A stretch of 21,651 nt of DNA from Syntrophomonas sp. UBA5432 (GCA_002424365.1 DIRQ01000044.1:14770-36420); one strand, 5' to 3'. Shown: positions 13,772-21,516, counted from the first letter of the stretch. Numbers and translations are program-made. The notes: generated by a model not told the origin, from the letters alone.

Positions 13772-13824
13772 TCCTCATTCCTCACCCCAACAAGTAATTC
13801 AAGTTATTAATTTGGCGTTATTTA
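13772..13824 (+). repeat. Dispersed intergenic repeat, copy D
   Basis: A more decayed copy: TCCTCATTCCTCACCCCAAC as the head, then AATTCAAGTTATTAATTTGG and CGTTATTTAT as the tail. It has the same orientation as the others and lies 38 bases before the forespore-type promoter of spoIIR. Confidence 0.75.
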
Positions 13825-13862
13825 TATGAATACTTAGTTATCAATGCTTATGTTTTTGCCAG

Positions 13863-13891
13863 GTTTAAATCATGATTTTTAGGAAATAATT
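13863..13891 (+). promoter_or_regulatory. Candidate sigma-F promoter of spoIIR
   Basis: GTTTA at 13863-13867 fits the -35 pattern GYWTA, and GGAAATAATT at 13882-13891 fits the -10 pattern GGnRAnAnTW at every fixed position. The 14-base spacer is a base or two short of usual. spoIIR is a classic sigma-F gene. Confidence 0.55.
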
Positions 13892-13917
13892 TTAGTACAG
13901 AGAGGGGGACATATTTG

Positions 13918-14487
13918 ATGAAAAAAAACTTTTTTACAATCTTATTGGTATTATTCGCAATCTTACTGGGTTCTTATGCTTATATGGAATATAATCAACC
14001 CTTAAACCGAAGTGTACTACGGCTGCACGTGGTGGCTAACAGCGATTTACCTGCTGACCAGGCCTTAAAATTGGAGATAAAGGATCGCATAGTTACCCAG
14101 ATGGGCAAAGAATTTAAAGATGTAGATTCGGCCCAGGAAGCACGCCGTATTGCTATAAGCAAAAAAGCTGAAATTAAGGAACTGGCTGAAACGATGGTGA
14201 CTTCCCGGGGATATGATTATCCGGTAGAAGTTTATGTAGGAGAGTTTGATTTCCCCACCAAAAGCTACGGCAATCTGGTATTTCCCCAGGGTCGTTATGA
14301 AGCCGTAAGGATAGTATTGGGCGAAGGTGAAGGCAAAAACTGGTGGTGTGTCCTATTTCCACCCCTGTGTATGGTATCTTCATCTGATAAAGGTTTAAGT
14401 TTGGATAGTCCTGCTGAAGCTCAGGTTAGCCTGAAATGTTTAGAATTACTTCCACAGGGAGTTAAAGTAAAACTTTCTGGGAAATAA
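13918..14487 (+). CDS. spoIIR: Stage II sporulation protein R
   Basis: A 189-residue protein made in the forespore and exported to the intermembrane space, where it signals SpoIIGA to process pro-sigma-E. Residues about 5-22 form an N-terminal membrane segment or signal. The family marks are LRLHVVANSD at 34-43 and NWWCVLFPPLC at 141-151, and the length is normal for the family (about 190-220 residues in Clostridia). ATG 13918 is preferred over TTG 13915 because GAGGGGGA has best spacing to it. It is a single-gene unit: a sigma-F-like promoter precedes it and a terminator follows. Confidence 0.95.
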   Translation: MKKNFFTILLVLFAILLGSYAYMEYNQPLNRSVLRLHVVANSDLPADQALKLEIKDRIVTQMGKEFKDVDSAQEARRIAISKKAEIKELAETMVTSRGYDYPVEVYVGEFDFPTKSYGNLVFPQGRYEAVRIVLGEGEGKNWWCVLFPPLCMVSSSDKGLSLDSPAEAQVSLKCLELLPQGVKVKLSGK

Positions 14488-14535
14488 TATATTAAAGCTA
14501 ATTTACTTAAATCTCTACATTCCCCCCCTAATCGC

Positions 14536-14567
14536 GGGGAACGGCGCTAAGCCGTTCCCCCTTTTTT
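14536..14567 (+). terminator. Intrinsic terminator after spoIIR
   Basis: A perfect 10-bp GC-rich stem (GGGGAACGGC with GCCGTTCCCC), GCTAA loop, then C and six T residues. Confidence 0.95.
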
Positions 14568-14606
14568 GATGATTTTACAGATAGGTCTAAGTATAAAGGA
14601 AAAATA

Positions 14607-14635
14607 TTGGTCGTATGGAACTTTAGATATATAAT
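14607..14635 (+). promoter_or_regulatory. Likely sigma-A promoter of ispE
   Basis: TTGGTC at 14607-14612 and a perfect TATAAT at 14630-14635, separated by 17 bases. It lies 22 bases before the ispE start and after the spoIIR terminator, so the housekeeping block probably starts here. Confidence 0.55.
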
Positions 14636-14657
14636 TAAGAAATACAGGAGTAGTATA

Positions 14658-15563
14658 ATGCAGACAGTAACTATAGAAGCACCCGCTAAAATTAACCTTA
14701 CGTTGGATGTAAAAGGCAAACGTAGCGACGGCTATCACGAGCTGGAAACGGTTATGCATCAGATTAACCTTTTTGACCGTATAACCATAGAACCCAGGCC
14801 CTCAGGGATTAAGATAGACACTAACAGTATCTCCATTCCTCATGGTCAGGAGAACCTGGCTTATAAGGCAGCCCTAGTGATTTTACAGGAGTACCAACCA
14901 GGAGCGGGAGTTAAAATTTTTATAGAAAAGAACATACCGGTAGGTGCGGGGCTAGCAGGTGGAAGCACTGATGCGGCTGCGGTACTGGCAGGGATTAATC
15001 ATTTATATAACTGTGGATTTTCCCGACCGCAGTTGCTTGAAATGGCTACCGCCATTGGTTCCGATGTGGCTTTCTGTCTGTCCGGGCAGTATTTTGAGTC
15101 TCAACCCGGAGAACTAGTGAGCCGAGGTTTTACCGCTATAGCTCGGGGGCGGGGGGAACTATTGGAACCATTGCCGATGAGAATCATACCTAATATAGTA
15201 ATTGTAAAACCCGACTTTGAGCTATCAACCGCCCAGGTTTATTCTGAACTAGATTTAAAAGCAATTGAACAATTCCCCGATACCAGGAGTTTTTTGCAAG
15301 TATGGAATAAAGGCGATATTATAAACATATCCGTTTATATGGCTAATGTACTGGAATCAGTAAGCATAAGAAAAAAGCCGGAGATAGGAATAATAAAATC
15401 CCGGTTAATAGAAATGGGGGCGCTTAGTGCTTTAATGTCAGGTAGTGGGCCAAGTGTTTTCGCTATCTTCCCGGATAATGAAACGGCCCTTAAGGCATAC
15501 CAGGTCTTTAAAAAAGACTACCAGGAAGTATACCTGCTTTCATCCTATAAAAGAGGTGATTAA
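14658..15563 (+). CDS. ispE: 4-diphosphocytidyl-2-C-methyl-D-erythritol kinase IspE
   Basis: A 301-residue GHMP kinase that phosphorylates CDP-methylerythritol in the MEP pathway of isoprenoid synthesis, in the cytosol. Visible motifs are the start APAKINLTLDVKGKRSDGYHE (shortened in part) with the substrate Lys and the DGYHE loop, the ATP-binding PVGAGLAGGSTDAA near 94-107, and the C-terminal GHMP motif LMSGSGPSVFAIF. Length is normal. ATG 14658 is chosen over the longer upstream frame because ACAGGAG precedes it. The stop is one base from the GntR regulator start, so they are co-transcribed, as in other Clostridia where a regulator follows ispE. Confidence 0.97.
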   Translation: MQTVTIEAPAKINLTLDVKGKRSDGYHELETVMHQINLFDRITIEPRPSGIKIDTNSISIPHGQENLAYKAALVILQEYQPGAGVKIFIEKNIPVGAGLAGGSTDAAAVLAGINHLYNCGFSRPQLLEMATAIGSDVAFCLSGQYFESQPGELVSRGFTAIARGRGELLEPLPMRIIPNIVIVKPDFELSTAQVYSELDLKAIEQFPDTRSFLQVWNKGDIINISVYMANVLESVSIRKKPEIGIIKSRLIEMGALSALMSGSGPSVFAIFPDNETALKAYQVFKKDYQEVYLLSSYKRGD

Positions 15564-15564
15564 A

Positions 15565-16254
15565 ATGGAAGCTAAAAGACTGTTACCAGTAAATCTTGAA
15601 TCCTATAAACCCCTGCGGGAGCTGGTTCTGGAGGCAATAAGGGAAGCCATAATTAATGGCAGCTTAAAACCGCGAGAGAGGCTGATGGAGATACAACTGG
15701 CGGAAGAACTGGGGGTTTCTCGTACTCCTGTACGTGAGGCCCTGCGCAAATTAGAATTAGAGGGCTTTATAGTGATGGTTCCTCGGAAGGGAGCATATGT
15801 TGCGGACCTTTCATTAAAGGATATTGCTAATGTATTTGAAATTCGGGCTGCATTGGAGGCATTAGCTGCAGGTTTAGCCGCGGAAAGGATAACTGATGAG
15901 GAATTAGAATACATGGAAAGGCATCTGGTGGAAAAAGGTGATGCTATTTCCCAAAATGACATGGAACGACTTGTGGCCATCGATACCGATTTTCATGAAG
16001 CTATCTACCGGGCCAGCCGTAATGAACGTCTTTTTGCCATAATTAATAACTTACGTGAGCAAATCCAAAGATTTAGAGCCACCTCCCTGGCTTATCCAGG
16101 TAGAATGAAACAATCTTTGGAAGAACACCGTATAATAGTAGAAGCCATCCAATCACGAGATGTCCAGGGTGCTAGGCAGGCAGCTCAGGAGCATATAGAA
16201 AATGCTGAGAATAGCATGATTGAATCTATAAAAAAAGACGGATTCCCTGATTAA
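15565..16254 (+). CDS. GntR family regulator with FCD domain
   Basis: A 229-residue FadR-type repressor. Residues about 15-80 are the GntR winged helix, with LREAIREAIINGSL-like helix 1, LAEELGVSRTPVREALRKLE as recognition helices and the wing PRKGAYVADLS. Residues about 85-220 are the all-helical FCD effector domain; Asp/His residues that bind a metal in the family are present in DTDFHEAI, EEHRIIVEAI and AQEHIENAE. The ligand is probably a small carboxylate and cannot be named. ATG 15565 has AAGAGGTG upstream and follows ispE by one base; the nucleotidyltransferase follows by 13 bases. In Bacillus the same slot holds purR, an unrelated repressor, so its targets here are not implied by position. 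Confidence 0.93.
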   Translation: MEAKRLLPVNLESYKPLRELVLEAIREAIINGSLKPRERLMEIQLAEELGVSRTPVREALRKLELEGFIVMVPRKGAYVADLSLKDIANVFEIRAALEALAAGLAAERITDEELEYMERHLVEKGDAISQNDMERLVAIDTDFHEAIYRASRNERLFAIINNLREQIQRFRATSLAYPGRMKQSLEEHRIIVEAIQSRDVQGARQAAQEHIENAENSMIESIKKDGFPD

Positions 16255-16267
16255 CGGAGGTATAAGA

Positions 16268-17044
16268 ATGCAATATGATGCTATTATCCTGGCCGGGGGA
16301 GAGAGTAGTGGTGAGCTAAAAAAAATAGCTCCCTATGATAATGAAGCCCTGATTATAATAGGGAATTACCCTATGATTTACTATGTCTATCAGGCTCTGC
16401 GCCAATCTCCTGCTATTAGAAACATTGTAATCAGTGGTCCGATTGAAGCTTTACGCAATATATTTAGCGGACAAGAGCAGTTATTCTTTGTTAGTGGAGG
16501 TCGGAATGCCATTGAAAGTTTTGCTCACGGGGTTGAATTACTGCGGGAAAAAGGTATCAGTGAGCAAATTTTAATCATGCCTTCAGACATACCCTTTATT
16601 ACCACCGATGCTATTAATGATTTTATAAACCAGGCAGAACAATATGATGCTGAATTTTACTACCCGGTAACCCGAAAGGAAGTAAACGAAGCACGCTTTC
16701 CTGGGGTAAGCCGGACTTATGTAAAGCTTAAAGACGGGATTTTCACCGGGGGTAACCTCTTTATCCTGCGCTCTAAATTGTTTGATGAGGTCCTGGAAAT
16801 AGCTCTAAAACTGGTAGAGCGAAGGAAGAATCCCCTGGCTATGGCTAAACTATTTGGCTTTGGTCTGGTATGGAAATATATTACCCGCCGTTTAAACATA
16901 GAAGCTGTGGAGAAAAGATTTTATCAAACCCTGGGTATCAAAGGCAAGGCTATAATATCCCCTTATGCCGAAGTAGGTGTAGACGTAGATAAGCCCAGTG
17001 ACCTGGAACTAGCTCAAAAACACCTGGAAAGTATAAGATTTTAG
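16268..17044 (+). CDS. MobA-like nucleotidyltransferase family protein
   Basis: A 258-residue protein with the NTP-transferase fold. The start AIILAGGESSGELKK is a variant of the LAGGxSxRMGxxK nucleotide loop, and MPSDIPFIT near 105-113 gives the metal-binding Asp. GGNLFIL near 159-165 and the DVDKPSDLELA end near 238-248 also fit the fold. The loop lacks the usual Arg-Met-Gly, so the substrate or activity may differ from MobA proper. ATG 16268 has GGAGG upstream. It follows the GntR gene by 13 bases. Despite a tup locus nearby, there is no evidence that it makes molybdenum or tungsten cofactor; cell-wall or sugar nucleotide roles are as likely. Confidence 0.8.
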   Translation: MQYDAIILAGGESSGELKKIAPYDNEALIIIGNYPMIYYVYQALRQSPAIRNIVISGPIEALRNIFSGQEQLFFVSGGRNAIESFAHGVELLREKGISEQILIMPSDIPFITTDAINDFINQAEQYDAEFYYPVTRKEVNEARFPGVSRTYVKLKDGIFTGGNLFILRSKLFDEVLEIALKLVERRKNPLAMAKLFGFGLVWKYITRRLNIEAVEKRFYQTLGIKGKAIISPYAEVGVDVDKPSDLELAQKHLESIRF

Positions 17045-17045
17045 A

Positions 17046-17240
17046 TCAATACGTATGTTCCGATAGCATTAAATCCAGAACAACAAGATCAAAACTCTGC
17101 ATGCGAAAAAGCTCCAGAGCTTCATTACCATTACCCGCCCAGGTAGTATCAAACCCCTCCTGTTTAAGATAATTATCAATCATATCCAAAACTTTAACTT
17201 CATCATCCACTAAAAGCAGCTGGTAGGCATTATCAATCAC
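17046..17240 (-). pseudogene. Truncated response-regulator receiver domain
   Basis: This minus-strand frame encodes 64 residues that match the first half of a CheY-like receiver domain: LLLVDDEVKVLDMID, QEGFDTTWAGNGNEAL, and FDLVVLDLML with the phospho-acceptor Asp. The frame then runs into SEHTY and a stop where the family has PGMDG, and no second half or DNA-binding domain follows. The stop touches the end of the nucleotidyltransferase gene on the other strand. The start GTG has only a weak AAGG before it. It is best read as a leftover of an OmpR-type regulator gene, left after a deletion. Confidence 0.8.
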
Positions 17241-17298
17241 CTTATCTTAATACCCTTACCGGGCATTCATCCACAGCTAAGGAAAGCAACATAAAAAA

Positions 17299-17327
17299 TT
17301 TTCATTCTTTCAGATAAAAGGTATAAT
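17299..17327 (+). promoter_or_regulatory. Possible sigma-A promoter of glmU
   Basis: TTTTCA at 17299-17304 and a perfect TATAAT at 17322-17327 with a 17-base spacer. It lies about 88 bases before the glmU start, in the gap next to the response-regulator remnant. Confidence 0.5.
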
Positions 17328-17414
17328 ACAAGTGACTGTATTTTTCTATTAGCAGGCTGATATGTAAAAGCATATATTAAACTAATTTTAAATTATAAGG
17401 GTGGAATTATTGGA

Positions 17415-18767
17415 GTGAATTATTCAGCAGTTATACTGGCCGCCGGCAAAGGGGTGCGTATGCATTCGCAGATACCCAAAGTATTACACCGGGTAGCGGG
17501 CAAACCTATGATATGGTATGTAGTTAAAGCAGTTGAAGAAGCCGGCATTAATGACATTACCCTGGTAGTAGGACATGGCCGGGAAATAGTAGAAGAGACT
17601 TTATCGGGCGAAACCCTGCGTTTTGTTGTCCAGGAACAGCAGCTGGGTACCGGTCATGCTCTGATGCAGGCCCAGGGCAGTATTAATTCAGCCAATACCC
17701 TGGTTGTTTTATCTGGAGACACTCCGCTTCTGGAGGGTAACACATTAAAAAAACTATTGGACTTCCACCAGCAGCAGCAAGCCCTGGCTACAGTCCTCAG
17801 CGGTCTGCTACCTGACCCCTATGGCTATGGCCGTATTATTCGCCAGGCCGATGGAGGATTGGAGCGTATTATCGAAGAAAAGGACGCTAGTCCGGAAGAA
17901 AAAGAAATAACAGAAATTAACACCGGTATGTACTGCTTTCAGGCCGGAGCTGTTTTTGCAGCACTTTCCCAGATTGAATGCAGCAATGCTCAGGGAGAAT
18001 ACTATCTTACCGATGTTTTACCTATATTAAAGAAGGATGGACATAAAGTGGCGGTACTAGCCACGGATAAAATAGACCAAATCCATGGAATTAATGACCG
18101 GGTGCAGATGGCTCAGGCCGAAACCATAATCCGGCAGCGACATAACCAGAAACTTATGAAAAACGGGGTAACTATTATGGCTCCGGAAACAACCTTTATT
18201 GATAGCTCAGTAAAAATCGGTATGGATACAGTTGTTTATCCCTTTACTATTATTGAGGGGCAGACTACTATTGGTGAGAACTGTACTATTGGGCCTTCCA
18301 CTCGCATAAATGATTCCTCCATAGGTAACTATGTAGTGATCGAAAATTCACGAGTAAAAGAAGCTTGCATAGGTAATCACTGTAACATCGGACCCTTTGC
18401 TTATCTAAGACCTGAGGCCAATCTGCAGGACAACGTTAAAGTGGGCGATTTTGTCGAAATAAAAAAATCTATTATTGGGGCCGGGAGTAAAATTCCTCAC
18501 CTCAGTTACGTAGGTGATGCCCTTTTAGGAAAGGAAGTCAATATTGGTGCCGGTACCATTACTTGCAACTACGATGGTAAGAAGAAATCCCATACTATAT
18601 TGGAAGACGGCGTATTTATCGGCAGCAATACTAATCTGGTAGCCCCTGTAACTATAGGTAAAAATTCCATGACAGGGGCTGGGTCTACCATTACCCATGA
18701 TATCCCCGCTCATACCCTGGCCGTAGAACGGGCCGAACAAAAACACATTAGGAAAAAAGGCAACTAA
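17415..18767 (+). CDS. glmU: Bifunctional UDP-N-acetylglucosamine pyrophosphorylase / glucosamine-1-phosphate N-acetyltransferase GlmU
   Basis: A 450-residue bifunctional enzyme that makes UDP-GlcNAc for peptidoglycan. The N-terminal uridyltransferase domain starts VILAAGKGVRMHSQIPKVLH with the nucleotide loop, then has QLGTGHAL near 75-82 and the metal-binding SGDTPLL near 98-104. From about 250 a left-handed beta helix of hexapeptide repeats forms the acetyltransferase domain, with the catalytic His in the region LSYVGDA, and with GAGTITCNYDG. Length is standard. GTG 17415 has AAGGGTGG about ten bases upstream. In Bacillus spoVG lies directly upstream; here it is absent from this spot. prs follows, as in most Firmicutes. 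Confidence 0.97.
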   Translation: MNYSAVILAAGKGVRMHSQIPKVLHRVAGKPMIWYVVKAVEEAGINDITLVVGHGREIVEETLSGETLRFVVQEQQLGTGHALMQAQGSINSANTLVVLSGDTPLLEGNTLKKLLDFHQQQQALATVLSGLLPDPYGYGRIIRQADGGLERIIEEKDASPEEKEITEINTGMYCFQAGAVFAALSQIECSNAQGEYYLTDVLPILKKDGHKVAVLATDKIDQIHGINDRVQMAQAETIIRQRHNQKLMKNGVTIMAPETTFIDSSVKIGMDTVVYPFTIIEGQTTIGENCTIGPSTRINDSSIGNYVVIENSRVKEACIGNHCNIGPFAYLRPEANLQDNVKVGDFVEIKKSIIGAGSKIPHLSYVGDALLGKEVNIGAGTITCNYDGKKKSHTILEDGVFIGSNTNLVAPVTIGKNSMTGAGSTITHDIPAHTLAVERAEQKHIRKKGN

Positions 18768-18768
18768 G

Positions 18769-18855
18769 CTTTAGCTTTCACATTCCTTAAAAATTATAAA
18801 ATTCAGTGTTATCTGTGTCTAATTAATTCTATTTTCTTAGTAACCAGAAACAAAA
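18769..18855 (+). repeat. Degenerate fragments related to the dispersed repeat
   Basis: The glmU-prs gap contains AGCTTTAGCTTTC and a tail-like AATTCAGTGTTATCTGTGTC then TTTTCTTAGTAACCAG. The same pieces occur downstream of copy C (4262-4330), but there the order is reversed, and the C-rich head is missing here. It may be a decayed or rearranged copy. Confidence 0.4.
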
Positions 18856-18874
18856 ATTTTAGGAGGTTAAAAAA

Positions 18875-19828
18875 ATGAAAGCATCCAGGTGGAGGATGAA
18901 ACTGTTTACCGGAAATGCTAACCCCTGCCTAGCTGAAGAAATAGCGAAATACCTCGGGATGCCGGTGGGTGATGCTAAAGTATCGTGTTTTTCCGATGGT
19001 GAAATTAACTGTGTAATTGACGAGAGTGTACGTGGAGTAGACGTTTTTGTAGTACAGCCAACCTGTTCACCAGTTAATGATAACCTGATGGAACTCCTCA
19101 TAATGATTGATGCTTTCAGGCGGGCTTCTGCTTCTCGTATTAATGCGGTGATTCCCTATTATGGATATGCTCGCCAGGACCGCAAAACCAAGGCCCGCGA
19201 TCCAATTACCGCCAAACTAGTTTCCAATTTAATAGTTGAAGCTGGTGCCCAGCGGGTAGTAGCGGTAGATTTACACGCTAACCAGATTCAAGGCTTCTAT
19301 GACATACCAGTTGACCATCTTCCTGGAGTACCAACTATAGCCGAGTATTTGAAGACCCAGGGACTGAATGAAACTTCTGTGGTTCTCTCCCCTGATGTTG
19401 GAGGAGTTACCCGAGCCCGTGATTTAGCCGAAAAACTGGGGGCACCTCTGGCTATAGTGGACAAGCGTCGACCAGAACCAAATGTATCCGAAGTAATGAA
19501 TATTATCGGGGACGTAGAGGGTAAATCAGTAATAATTATTGACGATATTATAGATACTGCCGGTACCCTGTGTATGGCAGCAGAGGCCATGAAAGAAAAG
19601 GGTGCCTTAAAAGTTTATGGCTGCTGTACTCACCCGGTTTTTTCCGGGCCGGCCATAGAGAGGCTCGCGCGTGCACCCTTTGAAGAAATTGTAGTAACCA
19701 ACACCATCCCCCTGGACGAGGAGAAAAGACTCCCCAATCTTACGATTCTCTCGGTAGCGCCGCTGATAGGAGAGGCTATTCTTAGAATTCATGAAGACCT
19801 ATCTGTAAGTAAACTTTTTGAAAGTTAG
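18875..19828 (+). CDS. prs: Ribose-phosphate pyrophosphokinase
   Basis: A 317-residue PRPP synthase, supplying phosphoribosyl pyrophosphate for nucleotides, His and Trp. Visible marks are the ATP-binding flag region YGYARQDRK at 96-104, the catalytic-loop and metal site DLHANQIQGFYD at 132-143, and the PRPP-binding loop VIIIDDIIDTAGTL at 219-232. Length is standard for class I enzymes. An AGGAGG site sits eight bases before ATG 18875. It lies between glmU and the CTC gene, the usual order. Confidence 0.97.
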   Translation: MKASRWRMKLFTGNANPCLAEEIAKYLGMPVGDAKVSCFSDGEINCVIDESVRGVDVFVVQPTCSPVNDNLMELLIMIDAFRRASASRINAVIPYYGYARQDRKTKARDPITAKLVSNLIVEAGAQRVVAVDLHANQIQGFYDIPVDHLPGVPTIAEYLKTQGLNETSVVLSPDVGGVTRARDLAEKLGAPLAIVDKRRPEPNVSEVMNIIGDVEGKSVIIIDDIIDTAGTLCMAAEAMKEKGALKVYGCCTHPVFSGPAIERLARAPFEEIVVTNTIPLDEEKRLPNLTILSVAPLIGEAILRIHEDLSVSKLFES

Positions 19829-19833
19829 TAGTT

Positions 19834-19863
19834 TTGGACATAATGAGGCTAAACTGGTATAAT
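19834..19863 (+). promoter_or_regulatory. Extended -10 promoter before rplY/ctc
   Basis: TTGGAC at 19834-19839 and TGGTATAAT with a perfect TATAAT at 19858-19863 and an extended TG motif; the spacer is 18 bases. It allows bL25 to be expressed apart from prs. In Bacillus ctc has its own sigma-B promoter; no such GTTTAA/GGGTAT motif is seen here. Confidence 0.65.
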
Positions 19864-19919
19864 AACTACTTGATAATTAAAAGCAGCCTGGTCTGCAGGT
19901 TGATTAAGGAGTGATAATA

Positions 19920-20561
19920 ATGGCGCAGGCAGAAAAAATAAGCTGCCAAAAACGCGATATAAAAACTAAAGGCTATCTAAATGAGCTAAAGCGTAGCGGA
20001 TTTGTACCTGGAACGTTATATGGTAAAGGAATAGAAAATCAAGCCATATCTCTGGTATCAAAGCAGCTTTCCCGTATTTTTCAGGTCCATGGCTCCAGAG
20101 GCCTGTTCTCACTGGAAATAGACGGGGATAGCGGCTTAATGGTGGTAGTCCGGGAAATACAGAGGAATCCTATTACCGGACAGATTACCCATGTTGACTT
20201 CTGGAAGGTAAGATTGGATGAGAAGATAAACAGCACCGTAGGTATTTCAATAGTTGGTGAAGAAGAGATTATGAAAAAAGGTGGTATCTTGCAAACAGGC
20301 ACAAAAGAAATCGAGATTTACTGCCTGCCCCAGGATATTCCTGAAACCCTGGTATATGATATAGCTGCTCTGGAAATTGGGGATAAAGTTACGGTGGCTG
20401 ACTTGCAGGTACCGCAAGAAGTAGAAATAGTTACCGATTTAGATACAATGGTTGCTACCGTATTGGCTCCAACTTTAACTACTGAAGATGAGGAAGTTGA
20501 AGGAGAAGTTGAGGGCGAAGGTACTGAAGCCGAAGAGACCGAGGCAACCGAAGGCGTATAA
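19920..20561 (+). CDS. rplY: Ribosomal protein bL25, CTC form
   Basis: A 213-residue long-form bL25 (CTC/general stress protein). Residues about 1-90 form the 5S rRNA-binding L25 domain, with the marks GFVPGTLYGKG and HVDFWKV. Residues about 95-185 are the CTC-specific TL5 beta domain (INSTVGISIVGEEE, GGILQTGTKEIEIYCLP). The tail after 190 is very acidic (EDEEVEGEVEGEG then TEAEETEATEGV). It binds 5S rRNA in the large subunit and is linked to stress in Bacillus. ATG 19920 has AAGGAG at good spacing and is preferred over the upstream in-frame GTG 19911. A terminator follows. Confidence 0.96.
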   Translation: MAQAEKISCQKRDIKTKGYLNELKRSGFVPGTLYGKGIENQAISLVSKQLSRIFQVHGSRGLFSLEIDGDSGLMVVVREIQRNPITGQITHVDFWKVRLDEKINSTVGISIVGEEEIMKKGGILQTGTKEIEIYCLPQDIPETLVYDIAALEIGDKVTVADLQVPQEVEIVTDLDTMVATVLAPTLTTEDEEVEGEVEGEGTEAEETEATEGV

Positions 20562-20574
20562 AGCAGATTATTTT

Positions 20575-20608
20575 AAAAGGATTGGGCCTTATCGCTCAAT
20601 CCTTTTTT
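20575..20608 (+). terminator. Intrinsic terminator after rplY
   Basis: AAAAGGATTG pairs perfectly with CAATCCTTTT around a 12-base loop and the T run continues to 20608. Confidence 0.92.
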
Positions 20609-20736
20609 ACCTATTGAGGCTTTATCTATGGTCGCCATTAAGGTAGCAGATTCATTAAGGATTCAAAAAACATTGAAATGGAGAGAACCAAAGAGTATCT
20701 CAACCATAATTAAAAATTCATCCTTGAGGTAGAATT

Positions 20737-21288
20737 ATGAAAGTTATAGTAGGTTTGGGCAATCCCGGAAGAAAATACAGTGATACCCGGCATAATATTG
20801 GTTTCCGGGTCTTGGAGGAAATAGCCCGGCGTTCTTCCATTGAAAAAGAAGAAAGCCGTTTCAACGCTATTATTGGGCATATCCGTATTGGCGGGGAAAA
20901 AGTCCTGCTGGTTAAGCCCCTTACCTACATGAACCTTAGCGGCAAAACAGTTCAGCCCCTGGCACGCTGGTTTAAGCTAAATCTTAGCGACCTCATAATA
21001 ATTTATGATGATATGGATTTACCTCCCGGAGCTCTACGTCTACGAGCCCAGGGTGGTAGCGGAGGCCATAAAGGTATGGCTTCAATTATCGAACGATTAG
21101 GTACCCAGGAATTTGCCCGCATCAGAATTGGCATCGGTCGCCCAAATAATGAAGCTATTAACTGGGTGCTGGGTAGATTTAGCCCATCCGAACAGAAACT
21201 TATGGAAGAGGTAATTAGCCAGGCTGTCGCTGCCGTTGAATGCTGGATAAAACAGGGCATAGACCAGGCCATGAATGAGTATAATTGA
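20737..21288 (+). CDS. pth: Peptidyl-tRNA hydrolase
   Basis: A 183-residue peptidyl-tRNA hydrolase that recycles tRNA from stalled peptidyl-tRNA; essential in most bacteria and called spoVC in Bacillus. The catalytic set is present: VGLGNPGRKYSDTRHNIGF with Asn9 and the catalytic His19, KPLTYMNLSG with Asn66, and YDDMDLPPG with Asp91. GGSGGHKG near 106-113 is the tRNA-binding loop. Length is normal. ATG 20737 has TTGAGGT upstream. It lies between bL25 and a Fin-like gene, the standard order before mfd. Confidence 0.97.
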   Translation: MKVIVGLGNPGRKYSDTRHNIGFRVLEEIARRSSIEKEESRFNAIIGHIRIGGEKVLLVKPLTYMNLSGKTVQPLARWFKLNLSDLIIIYDDMDLPPGALRLRAQGGSGGHKGMASIIERLGTQEFARIRIGIGRPNNEAINWVLGRFSPSEQKLMEEVISQAVAAVECWIKQGIDQAMNEYN

Positions 21289-21294
21289 TTGGGA

Positions 21295-21325
21295 GTATAT
21301 TTGCCTGCCATCTCAGACAAAATAT
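21295..21325 (+). promoter_or_regulatory. Possible forespore (sigma-F) promoter of the Fin-like gene
   Basis: GTATA at 21295-21299 and GACAAAATAT after 16 bases resemble the sigma-F pattern, with mismatches in the -10 region. In B. subtilis fin is under sigma-F, so the position fits, but the match is weak. Confidence 0.35.
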
Positions 21326-21351
21326 AAGAAAAGCCCAAAGGAGCAGGCATA

Positions 21352-21516
21352 ATGAAGATATATCACGTGTGCGAGTACTGCCAGCAGGTTTATTCCACAA
21401 CTGAAGTCGAAGGCCCCGAAGGAGCCATACAATTAAACGGAACCTGTGAAGATTGCGCCCTGGAACTAGGTATGAATGAGACTTTTACCAACATAGGACA
21501 ACACTTCTATAACTAA
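21352..21516 (+). CDS. fin: Fin-like (DUF2757) anti-sigma-F protein, short form
   Basis: A 54-residue protein with two CxxC pairs: CEYC at 7-10 and CEDC at 32-35, and the strand pattern MKIYHVCEYC, then QLNGTCEDC. This matches Fin (formerly YabK), which inhibits sigma-F in late engulfment and helps the switch to sigma-G. B. subtilis Fin is about 76 residues, so this copy is shorter, mainly between the Cys pairs and at the end. The location between pth and the expected mfd is the standard fin location and adds support. ATG 21352 has AAAGGAG upstream. Its stop lies immediately before repeat copy E. A plain zinc-ribbon protein is the alternative. Confidence 0.8.
   Translation: MKIYHVCEYCQQVYSTTEVEGPEGAIQLNGTCEDCALELGMNETFTNIGQHFYN

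Noticed and set aside
16268..17044. MobA proper, making molybdenum cofactor near the tup locus
   Set aside because: The nucleotide loop lacks RMG, the gene is in the ispE-glmU block far from tup, and no other cofactor genes are present.
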